NCBI GenBank assembly: GCA_963854835.1
Contig: OY978526.1
Span: 22,412,334 to 22,476,333 of the forward strand
DNA length: 64,000 nt
Reading direction: 5' to 3'
DNA from: Megamerina dolium
Taxonomy: Eukaryota > Arthropoda > Insecta > Diptera > Megamerinidae
In this document: positions 35,161 to 46,855 of the stretch, one piece after another
How positions within the stretch are numbered: position 1 is the stretch's first letter
Layout: every line of letters begins with the position of its first letter
Translations under genes and position numbers: made by a program
The notes under the pieces: generated by a model
Databases searched by the model: none
Told to the model about the DNA's origin: nothing
The model's input: the letters and a program-made list of their open reading frames with translations, nothing else

Positions 35161-37007
35161 ATTAATTTCCCTAATACTTGCAATTTCTATTTATAAACTT
35201 TGGAAAAACACCTTTTATTTCTATCATCTGAAATTTCATTTGGATTTCGATTTTTATTATTATTTTTGTATTCTTTATGGCATATTGCAGCATTTAAATT
35301 CATCAATTCAAATTTAAATAGTATAAATTACACTATAAGCTTACTTATTGGCATAATATTATTATAATTTCAAACTAGTAGATAAGCGCATATGGCGAAA
35401 ACATTTCGCCACTCACAACTTGTGCTTGAAATATTCGGTTTTCAATTAAACAAGAACAAAAATTGTTATATTTTTTTGTATGTGTTTACCATGAACAACT
35501 TTATTACAGTACTTGAGTAAAATTCTTTTTCGAAAATTGTTTTCTCACCATCACCAATAAATGGCATTTATTTGAAGCATACTAACACTTACAAGTCTAC
35601 ACAAACAAATATATTTCGTATAGTATATGTATACCTTACATTATTAAGAAAAGCTTAGTGGACGAAGTGAAATCGAAATAGAAGGGAAAACACAAAAGGG
35701 TGGTCATAATAGCAGCAGTTGGAATAACAATAAAATATTATAAAAAGGATTCAAGGTTTTTGAAAAGAGACAGCGGCAAAGAAAGCAAGAGATGGGGGGG
35801 TAGACAAAACAAAATGGAAAAAAAAGGCACAAGGAATCATCATCATCATCGTCATCATCGTCATCATCATCATGACCAGCATCGTTATGATCATCATTAC
35901 TTGTTTATAGTTCATCAAGTGTATGTAATACACACATATGAGTACAATCAAATGGTTACATAAACATGTGCACATTCACACAGCCACACACACACACACA
36001 CACACTTTTGTTTTTTAGTTGATTCTTTTCTATGAAAAATTCTTTCAAATTTTCAACATTTTGTTGGTTTGAGGTTTTCTCACTCTTCCCTTCTCTTGTT
36101 TTTTTTTTTTTTGTTTGTTCCATTTTTCAGTCATCAGATGTAAACTACAAATATTAGTATGGACAAAGTCTTTTTCTCTAAGTAGGTACTATAGTTGGTA
36201 CTCATGTTCTTCAAAATAAGGTTCATGAGTAGTAGTAGCATTACCGCGGGCGTTCGATGACGTAAATGGTTCGTTCAGATGCTTCTTCTGCCTCTTTATT
36301 TTCTTTTGCAGCTACAAGTGTAGCAGCAACAACAATAGTAAATACATATGTAGCAGCAAACGGCAGCAGTTTAACAATTTTGTTTTGTTCTATTGCAGAT
36401 AGATATTTATGATAATTGAAACTATTGTTATTCTTGGTAGGTACTACATATAACAGCTACCATTGTTTTGTTTTCATACCTATTTATATGATGATGATGA
36501 TGATGATAACGATGATGATGGTTTCTTTTAACAAATTCTTCGAATTCGGTACCTACTTGTAATGTGGAATGTTGCAAATAGCTTTTGTTCTTCTGATTGG
36601 CTGCTAACAACACATACTATGCATCTATGCATTCATGTGAGTATAATTACATATGTGAATGTGTGTGTGTGTATGTGTTTGTGTGCGAATATGTGAAATG
36701 GCATCTAAATGACAGTACAAAAAAAAAAAATATTAAAGCTGAAAATAAATGAAAGAAATAAAATACATATGTAAAAATACAAAAGAGAAAACAATTAAAT
36801 TCTTGAAAGACAACCATATGAGCATATTTATGAACCATAGAGACATAGAGAGACACATAAATCAATGGATAGGTATATGAAGGTTGTACATATACATAAA
36901 TTAGTGGGTGTGATATGCCCATTTTGTTAGGACACCTTCAACTAGTAAATATGTAATGGTTTTTATTATATTCTATGTTCGTTTCGTGCTTATATTTAAG
37001 AGTTATA
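35161..37007. other. Intergenic, microsatellite-rich
   Basis: Contains a (CAT)n tract at 35838-35900, (CA)n at 35980-36004, (GAT)n at 36488-36520 and (TG)n near 36660. His- and Met-rich open frames here come from these tracts. No gene seen. Confidence 0.6.
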
Positions 37008-38230
37008 AAGTGTTTTCCATTAGGGACATAACAATTTCGTACATTTATATGAACGCACCCTTAAACTTTTTTAATCAATTGTCAATGTCAAAACGTTAGT
37101 TAAAGTCAACATTTTCATCATGGTAAAGTTCACGAACCAGCCACATTTGGAAATTATTAAAAATTACTACCGAAATTCTGAGTCGGTGGTCGCAACTTTA
37201 AGAGCGCTTACTCCAATTTTCGGCCGTAATAATCGTCCCATCCGTCAGGCTGTGCGTGCTATAGTGGATAAATTCGAGTCCACATTTTCATTATTGGACG
37301 TTCCGGTACCAAAAAAAAAAAAATATCGCAGCCGTAAGTGCATCGATTCAAAATGAGCCAAATCAGTCGATTCCACGTCGTTCTCAAGAATTGGGCATCG
37401 CTCAAACGACACTGTGGCGTATTTTGCGAAAAGATCTTGGCCTACATGCTTACAAGATCAAATTGACTCAAGAACTAAAGCCACTTGATCATTTGAAACA
37501 CCGAAACTTCTCCAATTGGGCTCTGACGAAGCTTGAAGAAAATGACGAGCTTGAAGAAAATGACGACCTTCGTCGAAAAATCATTTCTGGCTCAATGGCT
37601 TTGTCAATAAGTAAAATATGCATTATGGGTCAGCAACAAACCAACAAGTGCTTTTTGAGACACCGTTGCACCCGCAAAAAGTTACTGTTTGGTGCGGTTT
37701 TCATGCCGGAGGTATGATTGGGACGTATTTTTTCGTGGATGAAAACGACCGTCATGTTACCGTCAATGTGCATAGCGCTATCGTGCTATGTTGAAAGGTT
37801 ATTTGTGGCCAGAATTGGATGAACTTAACATCAGCGATATGTGGTTTCAACAAGACGGTGCCACTAGCCACACAGCACACGTCACAATCGATTTATTGCA
37901 AGGCAAATTCGGTGAACGTGTTATCTCGAGAAATGGTCTGGTTTCTTTTTTTATTTTTCACTGGTCTATGCCAGCAAGCCAGCAACTTTAGACGAGCTCA
38001 AAGGCAACATCTAAAGCGAAATTGCCAACGTTCCGGTCGAAATGTGTGCTAGAGTGGTGGAAAATTGGGTCCAAAGAATCGACCGCTGTAAACGGGCTCG
38101 TGATGGTCATATGACCGAAATCGAATTTTATCCATAAAATGTAATGCTTGCAATATATCCACAATAAATTTGAACTCAATATCACAAATATTAATCGATA
38201 AAATTGTTATGTCCCTAATGGAAAGCCCTT
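37008..38230 (+). mobile_element. DD41D element with intact TIRs
   Basis: A 1,223-bp element. The left end AAGTGTTTTCCATTAGGGAC and the right-end complement AAGGGCTTTCCATTAGGGAC continue with the shared ATAACAATTT; only two or three mismatches occur in about 30 bp. TA duplications flank it (37006-37007, 38231-38232), although both sides read TATA, so the exact base is ambiguous by two. It encodes a broken DD41D-type transposase, listed separately. Confidence 0.9.
37120..38137 (+). pseudogene. DD41D transposase lacking two catalytic blocks
   Basis: Start at 37120 (MVKFTNQPHLEIIKNYYR). The frame changes after a run of A at 37310 (AAVSAS... linker), then continues with LGIAQTTLWRILRKDLGLHA, HFWLNG-equivalent WLNGFVNK, PLHPQKVTVWCGFHAGGM, WFQQDGATSHTAHVTIDLL (about 37843) and, at the end, VENWVQRIDRCKRA and HMTEIEFYP. 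The text reads RRKII directly into WLNG, so the SDEAHF block with the first Asp is missing. After RNG the block NWPPRSCDLTPLD with the third Asp is also missing. Stops and frameshifts are additional. Confidence 0.85.
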
Positions 38231-38259
38231 TATAATGATATCATTCTGTGGATCATAAA

Positions 38260-38860
38260 AGCTTTCTATGGGAGCTACATTAAATAGTTGGCTTCATTAA
38301 ATATAGTCTAATGACACAGCCACTGCGAAAACCTCACCAAACTGTCACGCTTCGTGGAAGGAGAGGTTGTTCAACAATTTCTCTTGGATTTTCGGAGACT
38401 CAGATGCGATAGATTTGTTTATTCACATACCCCAGACAGATGAAAATAAGCCTCATCACTCAGAATAATTTTGTTTGAGAAATTCTGATCTTTTTCATGC
38501 ATTTCCAGCATCCAATCAACGAATATATGGGGTTTTCTATGGTCCAAATGCTTCAGTTCTTATGTCAGCTACAGCTGTACAAAGTGGCTTTGCATAGGCC
38601 CAATTCCTTTGATCGTCTCGAAATAGACAAAACCTGTGTTTTCAGTCACACTCTCAGCTACATCTGCAATATTTTCATTTGATCTAGTCGGGCGAGCACG
38701 AGTTGGAGTCTTTACATCATTAATTTGTCTGAGACGTTGAAATTTATCGATTAACATCATTACAGCTGTGCGAAAAGGCTTTTGATGATGGCCAAAAATA
38801 GTACGCACTTTACGTACTTTAATTCGTTTTGCGAGCGTCTATCGATCCACATCTAAAAAT
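38260..38860 (-). mobile_element. DD41D N-terminal half, second copy
   Basis: Minus-strand frame 38808-38569 (MRTIFGHHQKPFRTAVMMLI ... RSNENIADVAESVTENTGF) is the N-terminal HTH and linker. Further on, IFVDWMLEMHEKDQNFSNK is followed by IILSDEAYFHLSG (first catalytic Asp, about 38470), then a degraded VTVWCG-like block. The C-terminal half is absent. It lies about 30 bp from the right end of the element at 37008 and points the other way; it is a different subfamily by sequence. Confidence 0.75.
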
Positions 38861-39079
38861 CGTTATTTCTTCTTGGTCAAATATCAATGAATGACATTTT
38901 GTCGAATTTGAACAGTACTGGAATGGACTTAATGCCGCATGATTTTACTTACTTTGCCAAAAAAAAAAAAAAAACAATTTCAGAAGCCTTTTTCATGGCA
39001 TATTTGAACTTCCGAAAGGATTTCAAATCCATTATCAGGTTATGATTATCATTTGAAAGAACAAATGTACTGTTTCTCT

Positions 39080-39720
39080 TAGGGCCATTTTCACAGTAGC
39101 TAGTTAACTCATCGAAGAGAGTTTTGCCACTGAAAACTATGACTTATAGCCTAGACAGACGGCAGCCTAATTCCGGATTACCGGCGCACTTAATCCGAAT
39201 AAAATAATAACCTGACAGACGGCAATATTGCGGATTAACTAAACGGCTGATTGATGTTTTATTAGGTCTGTCCGCTTACATTACTATCACTATCAATTTC
39301 TGTCATCTATCACTCTCGATATGAGAAAATCTACAAGAAGTATGTACGTGAACTGAAAACTATCAGAAACTTGTAAATTGACATTCACCGTTCGTAATTG
39401 ACAGCTGGATTTATTTGTTCGCCAACACTTTTCATGTTGAAATCTGTTAACAATTGTTGAAAGTTTTTTTGTTAGCGAACACACCTAATATTTTGTAAAA
39501 TGGATGGAGAAAAATTCACAATAGTCAGTTTTCAGCAGTGTTGCCATCGCAAATTGCCCTAATCCTCTTTTATTTTGAGAATTAACTCATAGAGTTTATG
39601 CGGATTAGCTGCAGTTAATGCCCGAGTTAATTCGAATTAACTCGATAATCCGGAAAATGAATATGAAAATGATCCTCAATCAATTAATGAGGTATTTTCG
39701 CCCTTAGTGTTACGAATTTA
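39080..39720. other. Possible non-autonomous DNA element
   Basis: The ends resemble an inverted repeat: CTTAGGGCCATTTTC at 39079 against the complement CTAAGGGCGAAAATAC at 39708. Inside, GACAGACGGCA is repeated at 39156 and 39214, and ATTAATCCG/CGGATTA palindromic text is frequent. The arms match only partly. No coding content. Confidence 0.35.
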
Positions 39721-40899
39721 ATTTGAGTTTCTTTAAAAAAAAAATCAATTAAATTCTTTGAATTTTATTATTTTCTAAAATCAAACTTTGTGTTGTAATT
39801 TATCCTATAATTTTTAGCATTATTGAGCACTTGAATATCTAATGCGCATCCAAATTGCTATGCTTAATTTGATTGATCTGCGGTTCGAGTATTCTATTTG
39901 CAATGTTTCCAAGTCGATGGTTATTTAATTATTTCAAAGAAATATATATATAGACTATTAAGTGAGCTTGTCTATAAGTTAATATATTTCCAAATATATC
40001 GAATACATATAAGACGATATATATTTGTATGTAATACAAAAGAACTTGTCATAGTTAATTGACCATATAATGCAGATGAATAGGATGAACTAAAACAATA
40101 TTGATGCAATTTTCCTATGAAACGCTTAAAGCTACATTAATTACAAGTCGATTTACTTATGTTTTGATTTCGAATTGTTGTTTTTAGTTTCATAAATAAA
40201 TATGGATTATATTCTTGGAATTAAAATTTATTATTGTTTATTAGACATTTTCTTAGATGATGTTTCATAGAAATAACATATATATTCTAATATTTAAATA
40301 TACATTTACAAAACACATTTTACTTATAAAGAATTCTTCATATGACTTTATCAGCATACATACATACATACATATGTATAACATTTGGTTAGTTGGAAAA
40401 TGGTTATCCTTGAATATTTACGAAATGACAATATACTGAATAAAATAAACAAACCACTAAAAATGTTTGTACTCATGCTGTACATTGCCACAATTTGACA
40501 TCATATAGTATGTAGTACGTACTATAGTTACATTCATATGAGCATGAACAAATTTATATAACAAATAAACATACTTATATGCTAGATTTTATCACACCCA
40601 GTAGACAAAATCAATTCTGAGAAACTATTTCTCGCGGATCTTCTTTTAAGAGTTCTGATGAGTTGAGGAATCATAGTAGATCTTCTGGAGGCCTCTGTTC
40701 AACTGTTAATATATGAATTGGAGGTGATTCAATTTATTTACCTAAAAATAATACAGATTGTTTATTTCAAAATCACTCTTTTTATTTAAACGGGTTAAAT
40801 GCATCATTTTCCAAATCGTATTCATTATTTTCTAAAACAAATGCGGCCTTTTTCATCAAATTGTACACATATCAGAAGCAGAGTATATAAGGAGTACTT
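39721..40899. other. Intergenic, no feature
   Basis: AT-rich sequence; no coding, structural or repeat feature could be supported. Confidence 0.5.
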
Positions 40900-41360
40900 A
40901 AAATGTTAAGTGTTACAGACAAAAAATCATCAAAAATTCAATTTTCACTCGATCTTGGTAATATTAGGCTTAAAGTATTTGCAATTAAACAGGCTAGTTT
41001 TGAAAAATATAAAACTTTCGTGATTTTTACAACTTCTTATTAAAAATCACTTTCGAAATCAAATTTTTTTTTTCATCGCAAAAATTCTAGACAATTTTGA
41101 ATTTGATCAGCTATAATTCTGCGAGTTTTAGCTAAATCCACTCCAAGTTGTATATTTTTAAAAGTGTAATTTGAATTGTCTTTTGAACGATGTACGGTTC
41201 GCGTTGATCCCACTTAACAATTTAGCAAAACAATTTTTTTTTTAATGAAGTAATATTCCAAAAAACACAAAATTACCGTTATGTCAAAAACCTGACCATA
41301 CAAAATATTATAAAAATGTGTGTTTAAGCTCAAGATGTTAATATTCACTATCGCCTGTTC
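40900..41360 (+). repeat. Dispersed repeat, copy of 57688 element
   Basis: About 450 bp aligned by eye with 57850-58290: AAAATGTTAAGTGTTACAGA, CTTGGTAATATTAGGCTTAA, TCGAAATCAA, CAAGTTGTAT, then GAACGATGTAC and CAAAATTACCGTTATGTC occur in the same order with matching spacing. The left inverted arm seen at 57690 is not evident here, so this copy may be partial. Confidence 0.75.
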
Positions 41361-41637
41361 ATTTGACAAAATATTAATTTGGCTGGTAAATTGGTGAATT
41401 TGATTTGGAATATGTGGCATTTGCTGTGTAAATGGATGTATTTGATTTGAAAAATGGTCCAAAATGAAATGCTTAATCGAATTATTATAATTCAAAGAAA
41501 TTACATTAATGAAAAATTTAATTACGATGAGAAATCTAAGGCTTATAGTGTGCTATTAGTGACGTAAAGTCGCGTATTTAAAGGTCTGTTTAATTTGCAT
41601 TTATATTTTTAACGAACTAAATCATTTGGGTGCCGTG

Positions 41638-42074
41638 GCTCAGTGGTTAATTCGTTGGGCTTTTGATCTGTAGGTCGTGAGTTCAATTCGAGGCTGAAGC
41701 ACAATTTTAATATCGAAAGATTGTGCTTTAGAACAGTGCCGGACGCCGAACAATTGGCAATGTTTTTGGCAGTAACAATTTGCCATGAAAAAGCTTCTAA
41801 AAGAGCTCTGTGACAAAGCTCAGAAAAAGTGATGTCACAAGGCTTCCGTCAAGCGTAAGTAGGTGTCTTCTAGCTCCAGTTTGTCGAGCTCTGTCATAAT
41901 TTTGCTACGAAGCACTTGATAATCCTTCCGAGAAGATTATTTTGTCGTAAGAAATTTGAGCTCTGAGACAAAGCGAAAAAGGAGTGATATCATAAGGATT
42001 CTGCTAATATAACTGGGTATGCTCTAGTATTGTGAAAATTTAACACAATACCGTAGAACTGAAAGAAGAGTTTG
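41638..42074 (+). mobile_element. tRNA-derived SINE, copy 4 (best head)
   Basis: The clearest tRNA-like head in the window: GTGCCGTGGCTCAGTGGTTA (A box), then GATCTGTAGGTCGTGAGTTC and AATTCGAGGC (B box). The body contains AGTAACAATTTGCCATG, AAAAGAGCTCTGTGACAAAG and GTGATGTCACAAGG. From about 41880 a second, more diverged body follows (GAGCTCTGAGACAAAGC, GTGATATCATAAGGATTC), so the insertion is composite. Confidence 0.85.
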
Positions 42075-42959
42075 TTTTTTCAGAGTTACCAGTATCAACA
42101 TGTATTTATAGCATATATAAAATAAGTTAAAGGCGAAAATTGATATTGTACACTGATTTCTATGAAACACTGTTCATGGCTCTAGCATATTCACATGCCT
42201 ATTCCATTTCAAAACGGCTGGAATAGACATAGTGCGAAATTTTACTAATCCCAAATGACATATTTTATGAATACAAATTTCTCAAGCAACACCAACCGAC
42301 AAAAACAATCCCAAATGGTACGAGAGTACGAGTACATACATAGAAAGCATAGAAAGTTACAACAGTAACATAAATATTGTTGGCAGTATCAGCATTACAG
42401 GAATTACTAAGGATTCTTCTAACTATCCAAAGATAAATATGAGAATAAATGAATGTCGTATGTCGTGTAACTCGTTCATTGTATTCTATGTTCTTCTTAT
42501 ATTTACAATACTCGTATAACAGAACAACAAATAGTATTATCAGTAATAACAGTTTGTTAGTGTGAAAAGTTAACATTATGAAATCTTTTGCAGTTGTCTA
42601 CACTAATGACTATGTATTGTTGATGATGAGTGCAGATCACGATTATCACAATACGATAATGATGGTGTTGATGAAACATGTTTTCTGATGACAAGTGTTA
42701 AATATTGCCAAGATTTGAATGAATAAATATTCTGGAGAGATTTTCTTCCTTTGTTGTATACTATAAAATATATTTTGATGAAGATATTTATGGTATTTTT
42801 TAGAAAATAAATTACAGTGAAGTGTTTTAAAACTTGTTTTGTGTTCTATGAGAATATTTGAGAAATGTCTGTGCGTATTATTGAAGATATATTAAGACTG
42901 AGATGCTTTATTATCGAAAAATGTGGAAAAAAAATATTTTTAAAAATTAAAAAAATTAT
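42075..42959. other. Intergenic, no feature
   Basis: No gene recognised. The minus-strand open frame at 42265-42576 lacks any family signature or sequence that would support it. Confidence 0.45.
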
Positions 42960-43315
42960 TTTTAATAAAGAAAGGCCCACTTAAAGGGCAGTGTTAAGGG
43001 GTAAGTATATTGAAGAGATATTAAGTGGTGAAAAAATTAATTGAAACCGTGAATATGGTCTACTTCATCCTATTAAGGGTACTCTTGAAGCGGTCCGAGC
43101 TAATTTTATGAAAAATATCTAATTTATAAGAGGCCAACACCACTAAACCATGAAAATAGGTGGTATGTTAGAGAAAAATGTTGAGGAAGAGAAACTAATG
43201 AGGGATAACGCAACGTTGAAATTGCTGGAGAATTCATTTTATATGGCAGCACCTTTAAGTGGTGCAGATAGAGGGTATGTATGTTCGAATAAAAGATGGA
43301 AGAGATAAAATGGTC
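42960..43315 (+). repeat. Family-2 repeat cluster
   Basis: About two units: GGGGTAAGTATATTGAAG, AAAAAATTAATTGAAACC, then ATAGGTGGTATGTTAGAG and AAACTAATGAGGG, CATTTTATATGGCAGCACC. It directly abuts a SINE. Confidence 0.6.
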
Positions 43316-43605
43316 AGTGGTTAGTGTGTTGATACTCACCGATCGGCAAGCAATTGACAATTCTTCCGGCAGTTATAATTTGCCATGACAATGCTTCTGA
43401 AAGAGCTCTGTGGCAAAACTCTGAAAATTTGCGATGACAAAGCTTCTAAAAGAGCTGTGTGGCAAAACTCTAAAAAAGTGATGTAACAAGGATTCTGCCA
43501 TTCGGAATCGGCTAATCTAAGTAGGTGTATTCTAATACTGTCCAAAACTTAACACACCCAACCATACTAAAATAGAAGCTTGAACATAGGGCTTTTCGGG
43601 GTCAC
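43316..43605 (+). mobile_element. tRNA-derived SINE, copy 5
   Basis: The head is reduced to GTCAGTGGTTAGTGTGTTGA. The body has CGGCAAGCAATTGAC, CAGTTATAATTTGCCATGAC and a duplicated AGAGCTCTGTGGCAAAACTC segment (43403 and 43453). It continues with GTGATGTAACAAGGATTCTG, ATTCGGAATCGGC and ends GGCTTTTCGGGG. The internal 50-bp duplication is unique to this copy. Confidence 0.75.
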
Positions 43606-43639
43606 TTCAATGTCTGGATAAAGATGCAGACGTTGAAGT

Positions 43640-44330
43640 GATATGCCAGAGGAACACCCCTATTCTTTTCATAGGAATCATAGTACTAAAATGCTACCTT
43701 CTTTTAATAGGAAACATACCACTAAAGTGATATCTTCCTGCTCAGGCAATAGAAGCCAGGCCATCCTCCCAATTGCAGTTATACCTATAGTGCACTCGGG
43801 AGAAAAGTTAACTCTTCGAGCGTTGATTGACCAAGAATCTCAAAAATACTTTATTTCCTCTAAGGTACAAAAGCGAACCCGGCTTTGAATCGAACACCCC
43901 TAGATCGAAATATCAGGTATGACAGGAAAAGCTATTGAAAACTCAAATGAGCTCTGTTCTTTGACACTAGTTTCTCCTAAGACTGGTCAAAGGTTAAAAG
44001 CCAAAGCAATAGTAGTTTCGCAGCTGACTCAACCTCTCCCCACATCCCGTGTGAAACGAGCAAATTGGCAAGAACTCTTCAAACTTGATCTCGCTGATCT
44101 GAGTTTCAATGTGCCGTCTCAAATTGACTTAGTCATTGGAAGTGATTTAATCCCTCAAATCGTTCTGAAGGAGCTTCGTCATTATGCACATGGAACGCTT
44201 ATTGCACAAAATTTGGCTGGATCATCAGCGGATCTATAATAGTGTCACCGCACGCGACACAAGCTCAAAAGGTCTTTAGTTCTCATCGAAGATCTTCGCC
44301 GCAAAAATTCCCCATGTGCTACAAGAAACT
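43640..44330 (+). mobile_element. BEL/Pao retroelement protease fragment
   Basis: Frames encode ILPIAVIPIVHSGEKLTLR, then ALIDQESQKYFISSKVQ (aspartic protease block; the usual DQGS reads DQES). Further on come LCSLTLVSPKTGQRLK, DLADLSFNVPSQIDLVIGSD and LIPQIVLKELRHYAHGTL, ending FGWIISGS after a one-base frame change at about 44215. This is the retropepsin-like part of a BEL/Pao Pol polyprotein. Reverse transcriptase, integrase and LTRs were not found. The copy is a dead fragment, preceded by a SINE. Confidence 0.8.
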
Positions 44331-44734
44331 TTCATCGAGGTACCTTCTCATGGCACCACTCAAACAAATTTCCAAGGACACCTCTTCCGTTCATTATGGA
44401 AATAAATGCAAGCTCTCTTCCCAATTCCAAATGTTGCACTCGTGCATGGGGGCCAGCATGTTTAAGTCACCCTGTGTTTCTAAACTTATTTTATATCGAT
44501 GTACCCTTAAGGAATGGATACACTGGGTAAGTAAATTTAGTTTTTAAGCTCAAAAGTGTGTCGTTTTTTTCTAAATATACAGCGAGTTTTAAAATTTCAT
44601 CAATTGGAAAGAAATTTTCTATTTCGTAGTTTTTTTTATTAAGTCGAATATTTCTAACATATTAGAGTTAGGTATAAAATACTTTTCTAAATAATCGCTA
44701 TCATAATGTAAGACATTGGCTGAAAAAGCTCACA

Positions 44735-45215
44735 GGATAATCAATAAAACAACCACTTTTTGGCAAAATTCGACTTTGTTCATCAACATGGTCTCCTTCA
44801 AAAAGGATGCAATCATTCCAATGTTTCTCTAATATTTTGATACTTTCTATCTCGCCAAAATAGTTTCAAATAGCTTTTAGAATTATTGACACGATGCTGT
44901 TGGTTTTGATCTACTGTGGGTAGACGCGGCACAGCGTTCTCTTGAACAAATATTTATGCAAAATGAAGCCGACACGTTCCTTAGATATTTTCGAATTATC
45001 AGATATCTCTTACAACTTCACTTTACGGCTTGCAATATGATTTTGTTGACTTTCTTCATGTTTTCCGGCGTCACAATGCCTTTCTGGCGTTCATCGGTTT
45101 TGGTACGGCCGCATTTAAAGTCAGCAAGCACCACATATCAACACCAACCATATCACATATTGGCTTCAACGGTATTTTTTCCCATAAAAAAACAATGAAA
45201 AGTCAATACACTAAA
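44735..45215 (-). mobile_element. Mariner, internally deleted
   Basis: The minus strand from 45130 reads DFKCGRTKTDERQKG, VTPENMKKVNKIIL, a degraded second HTH and RLPTVDQNQQHRVNNSK. It then jumps to REHWNDCILLEGDHVDE near 44800, the extreme C-terminus. All three catalytic blocks between them are missing. Presence of both ends and loss of the middle is typical of non-autonomous mariner derivatives; termini were not bounded. Confidence 0.7.
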
Positions 45216-46179
45216 TTGCTTTGAATGCATTGTTTTCAAAAGCACAAAAGTAACGATACTGAAAGCACTGTAACTTGTGAACTAATAATCGGATTGTCAT
45301 GAAATTTGATTTTGACAGGTATCGCTTGAAGGTTGGTACTCCTTAAAAATTTTCATTAGAGGAGCCACATTATGTGTCATCTTTTTCAGCCCATGTGCTA
45401 GGTACAGCTTGCATACCATATATGGTGCAACAAAACCGCATATTATGTTGCCTTTGTTGTCCACTCTCAAATAATTGTTACCAACTTGATTTAACGCAAT
45501 TTATCTTTATGATTAATTTCATTTAATATTATCATTTGTACATACTCGTTTATGTACTTGGTAAATAAGTACGATATGTGTAGGTGTATGTATTTAAAAT
45601 ATATAATAAATATACGTTTATTATAGCAGTTTTTAATAAATGTATAATAAAATATATTTTCAATGTTTCATGTACTCTTATTATTATTGCAGTTAAATAT
45701 TGTATTGTATTTCCCTTGTACCAGTTCTCCCCTTAGTTTTGTGTAATACTTTTTGTGTCGAGTGTTATTAAATTTGTTACTTTTTGTAATACAATTTATT
45801 TAGAATGTCTGTGTTTTTTTTGTTTTTTGCATTTATGATATGTGCATATGTTGATGATGATGATGTATTGATTTTAATAAATGAAATTGTAATTATTTAT
45901 ACACATATTTTTGTTTATTTTTTGCACTTTTTATAATTAATCTTGTTTGTTTTGCATATTTTCATACAACTATTTGTATAATTGAATTTTGTATAGAATA
46001 AATGAAAGAATTTATTAAAAAATTGAATTTAAAAATAAATTCAATATTTAAAATATTTACGGTTGAGAGTGAGAACGGATCGATCATTACCATTTTCAAT
46101 AGCATCTGTACTTTTTACTATATATTCTTCTCTGTCTCTGAAACTGCTTGTGTGCTACAGCTGTGGTAAATATGTATGT

Positions 46180-46214
<35 letters not shown>

Positions 46215-46654
46215 CAAAGTTTCAGTTGCAGATTTTATTCAAACATACAATTGCTACAATCGTCAAATGCATTGGAAAAATGCAAGACATGAATTTATGC
46301 TACATATTCTAACTTGCACACTTTCATTTTACTTATTTAATAAAATGTTTATGTTCAATCCAAAGACTATTGGTAATTAAGCTATTTTTTTATTTAATTG
46401 GGGCATAGGTAATGTTTTTAAAGGGTAGAATTCTTCTGTAAGCCTGTAAGCTATTAAAAAAAAAAGTATTCTACTTAACGCTGTATTTTTGATTAGGTGC
46501 ACACAAAAAATAGGGTAGCATCTATGTTCATTAGTACTTAAATGCTGTTAAAAGAGAGCATAAAAAAATTTATTGCATATTTCAAGGGGATATATTGGTT
46601 TTTATATTCTATGAACTTTGAACTTCTTTGTACAGAGATTTTGCATAAAAATAC
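45216..46654. other. Intergenic, long poly(A)
   Basis: AT-rich; a pure A tract runs from about 46183 to 46213, possibly the tail of a retroposed sequence, but nothing recognisable precedes it. No gene supported. Confidence 0.45.
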
Positions 46655-46855
46655 CCTTAGTGAAATTTTCCAACGAACAATTCTCTAGAACATTTTAACC
46701 CTTGAGCGGCCTTGCAAATGCCATTTTATTTAGACTTTTCGATATAGGGGTCAAAATGACCATTTCATGAGAGAGCTAACGTGTTAAAATGTTTTAGAAA
46801 ATTATTCCTCGTGAAATTTTACTATATGTACGTAAAGAACATATTTTGATCTGAT
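46655..46855. repeat. Fold-back repeat about 200 bp
   Basis: AGTGAAATTTTCC at 46662 and AACATTTTAACCC at 46690 face inverted counterparts GTTAAAATGTTTTAG (46782) and GTGAAATTTTAC (46812). Arms are about 45 bp, imperfect, around a short spacer with GGTCAAAATGACC. The structure resembles a small non-autonomous DNA element. Confidence 0.5.

Noticed and set aside
35838..35975. His-rich plus-strand frame and Met/Thr-rich minus-strand frame
   Set aside because: Both are translations of a (CAT)n microsatellite.
41638..41710. Functional tRNA gene
   Set aside because: A and B boxes are present, but the sequence continues into the SINE body and recurs at several places with the same body; cloverleaf pairing is not preserved.
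42265..42576. Minus-strand 103-aa frame
   Set aside because: Composition is biased by AT content, and no domain, signal or splice context supports a gene.
46183..46213. Processed pseudogene suggested by a long poly(A)
   Set aside because: No recognisable coding sequence precedes the tract and no flanking duplication was seen.
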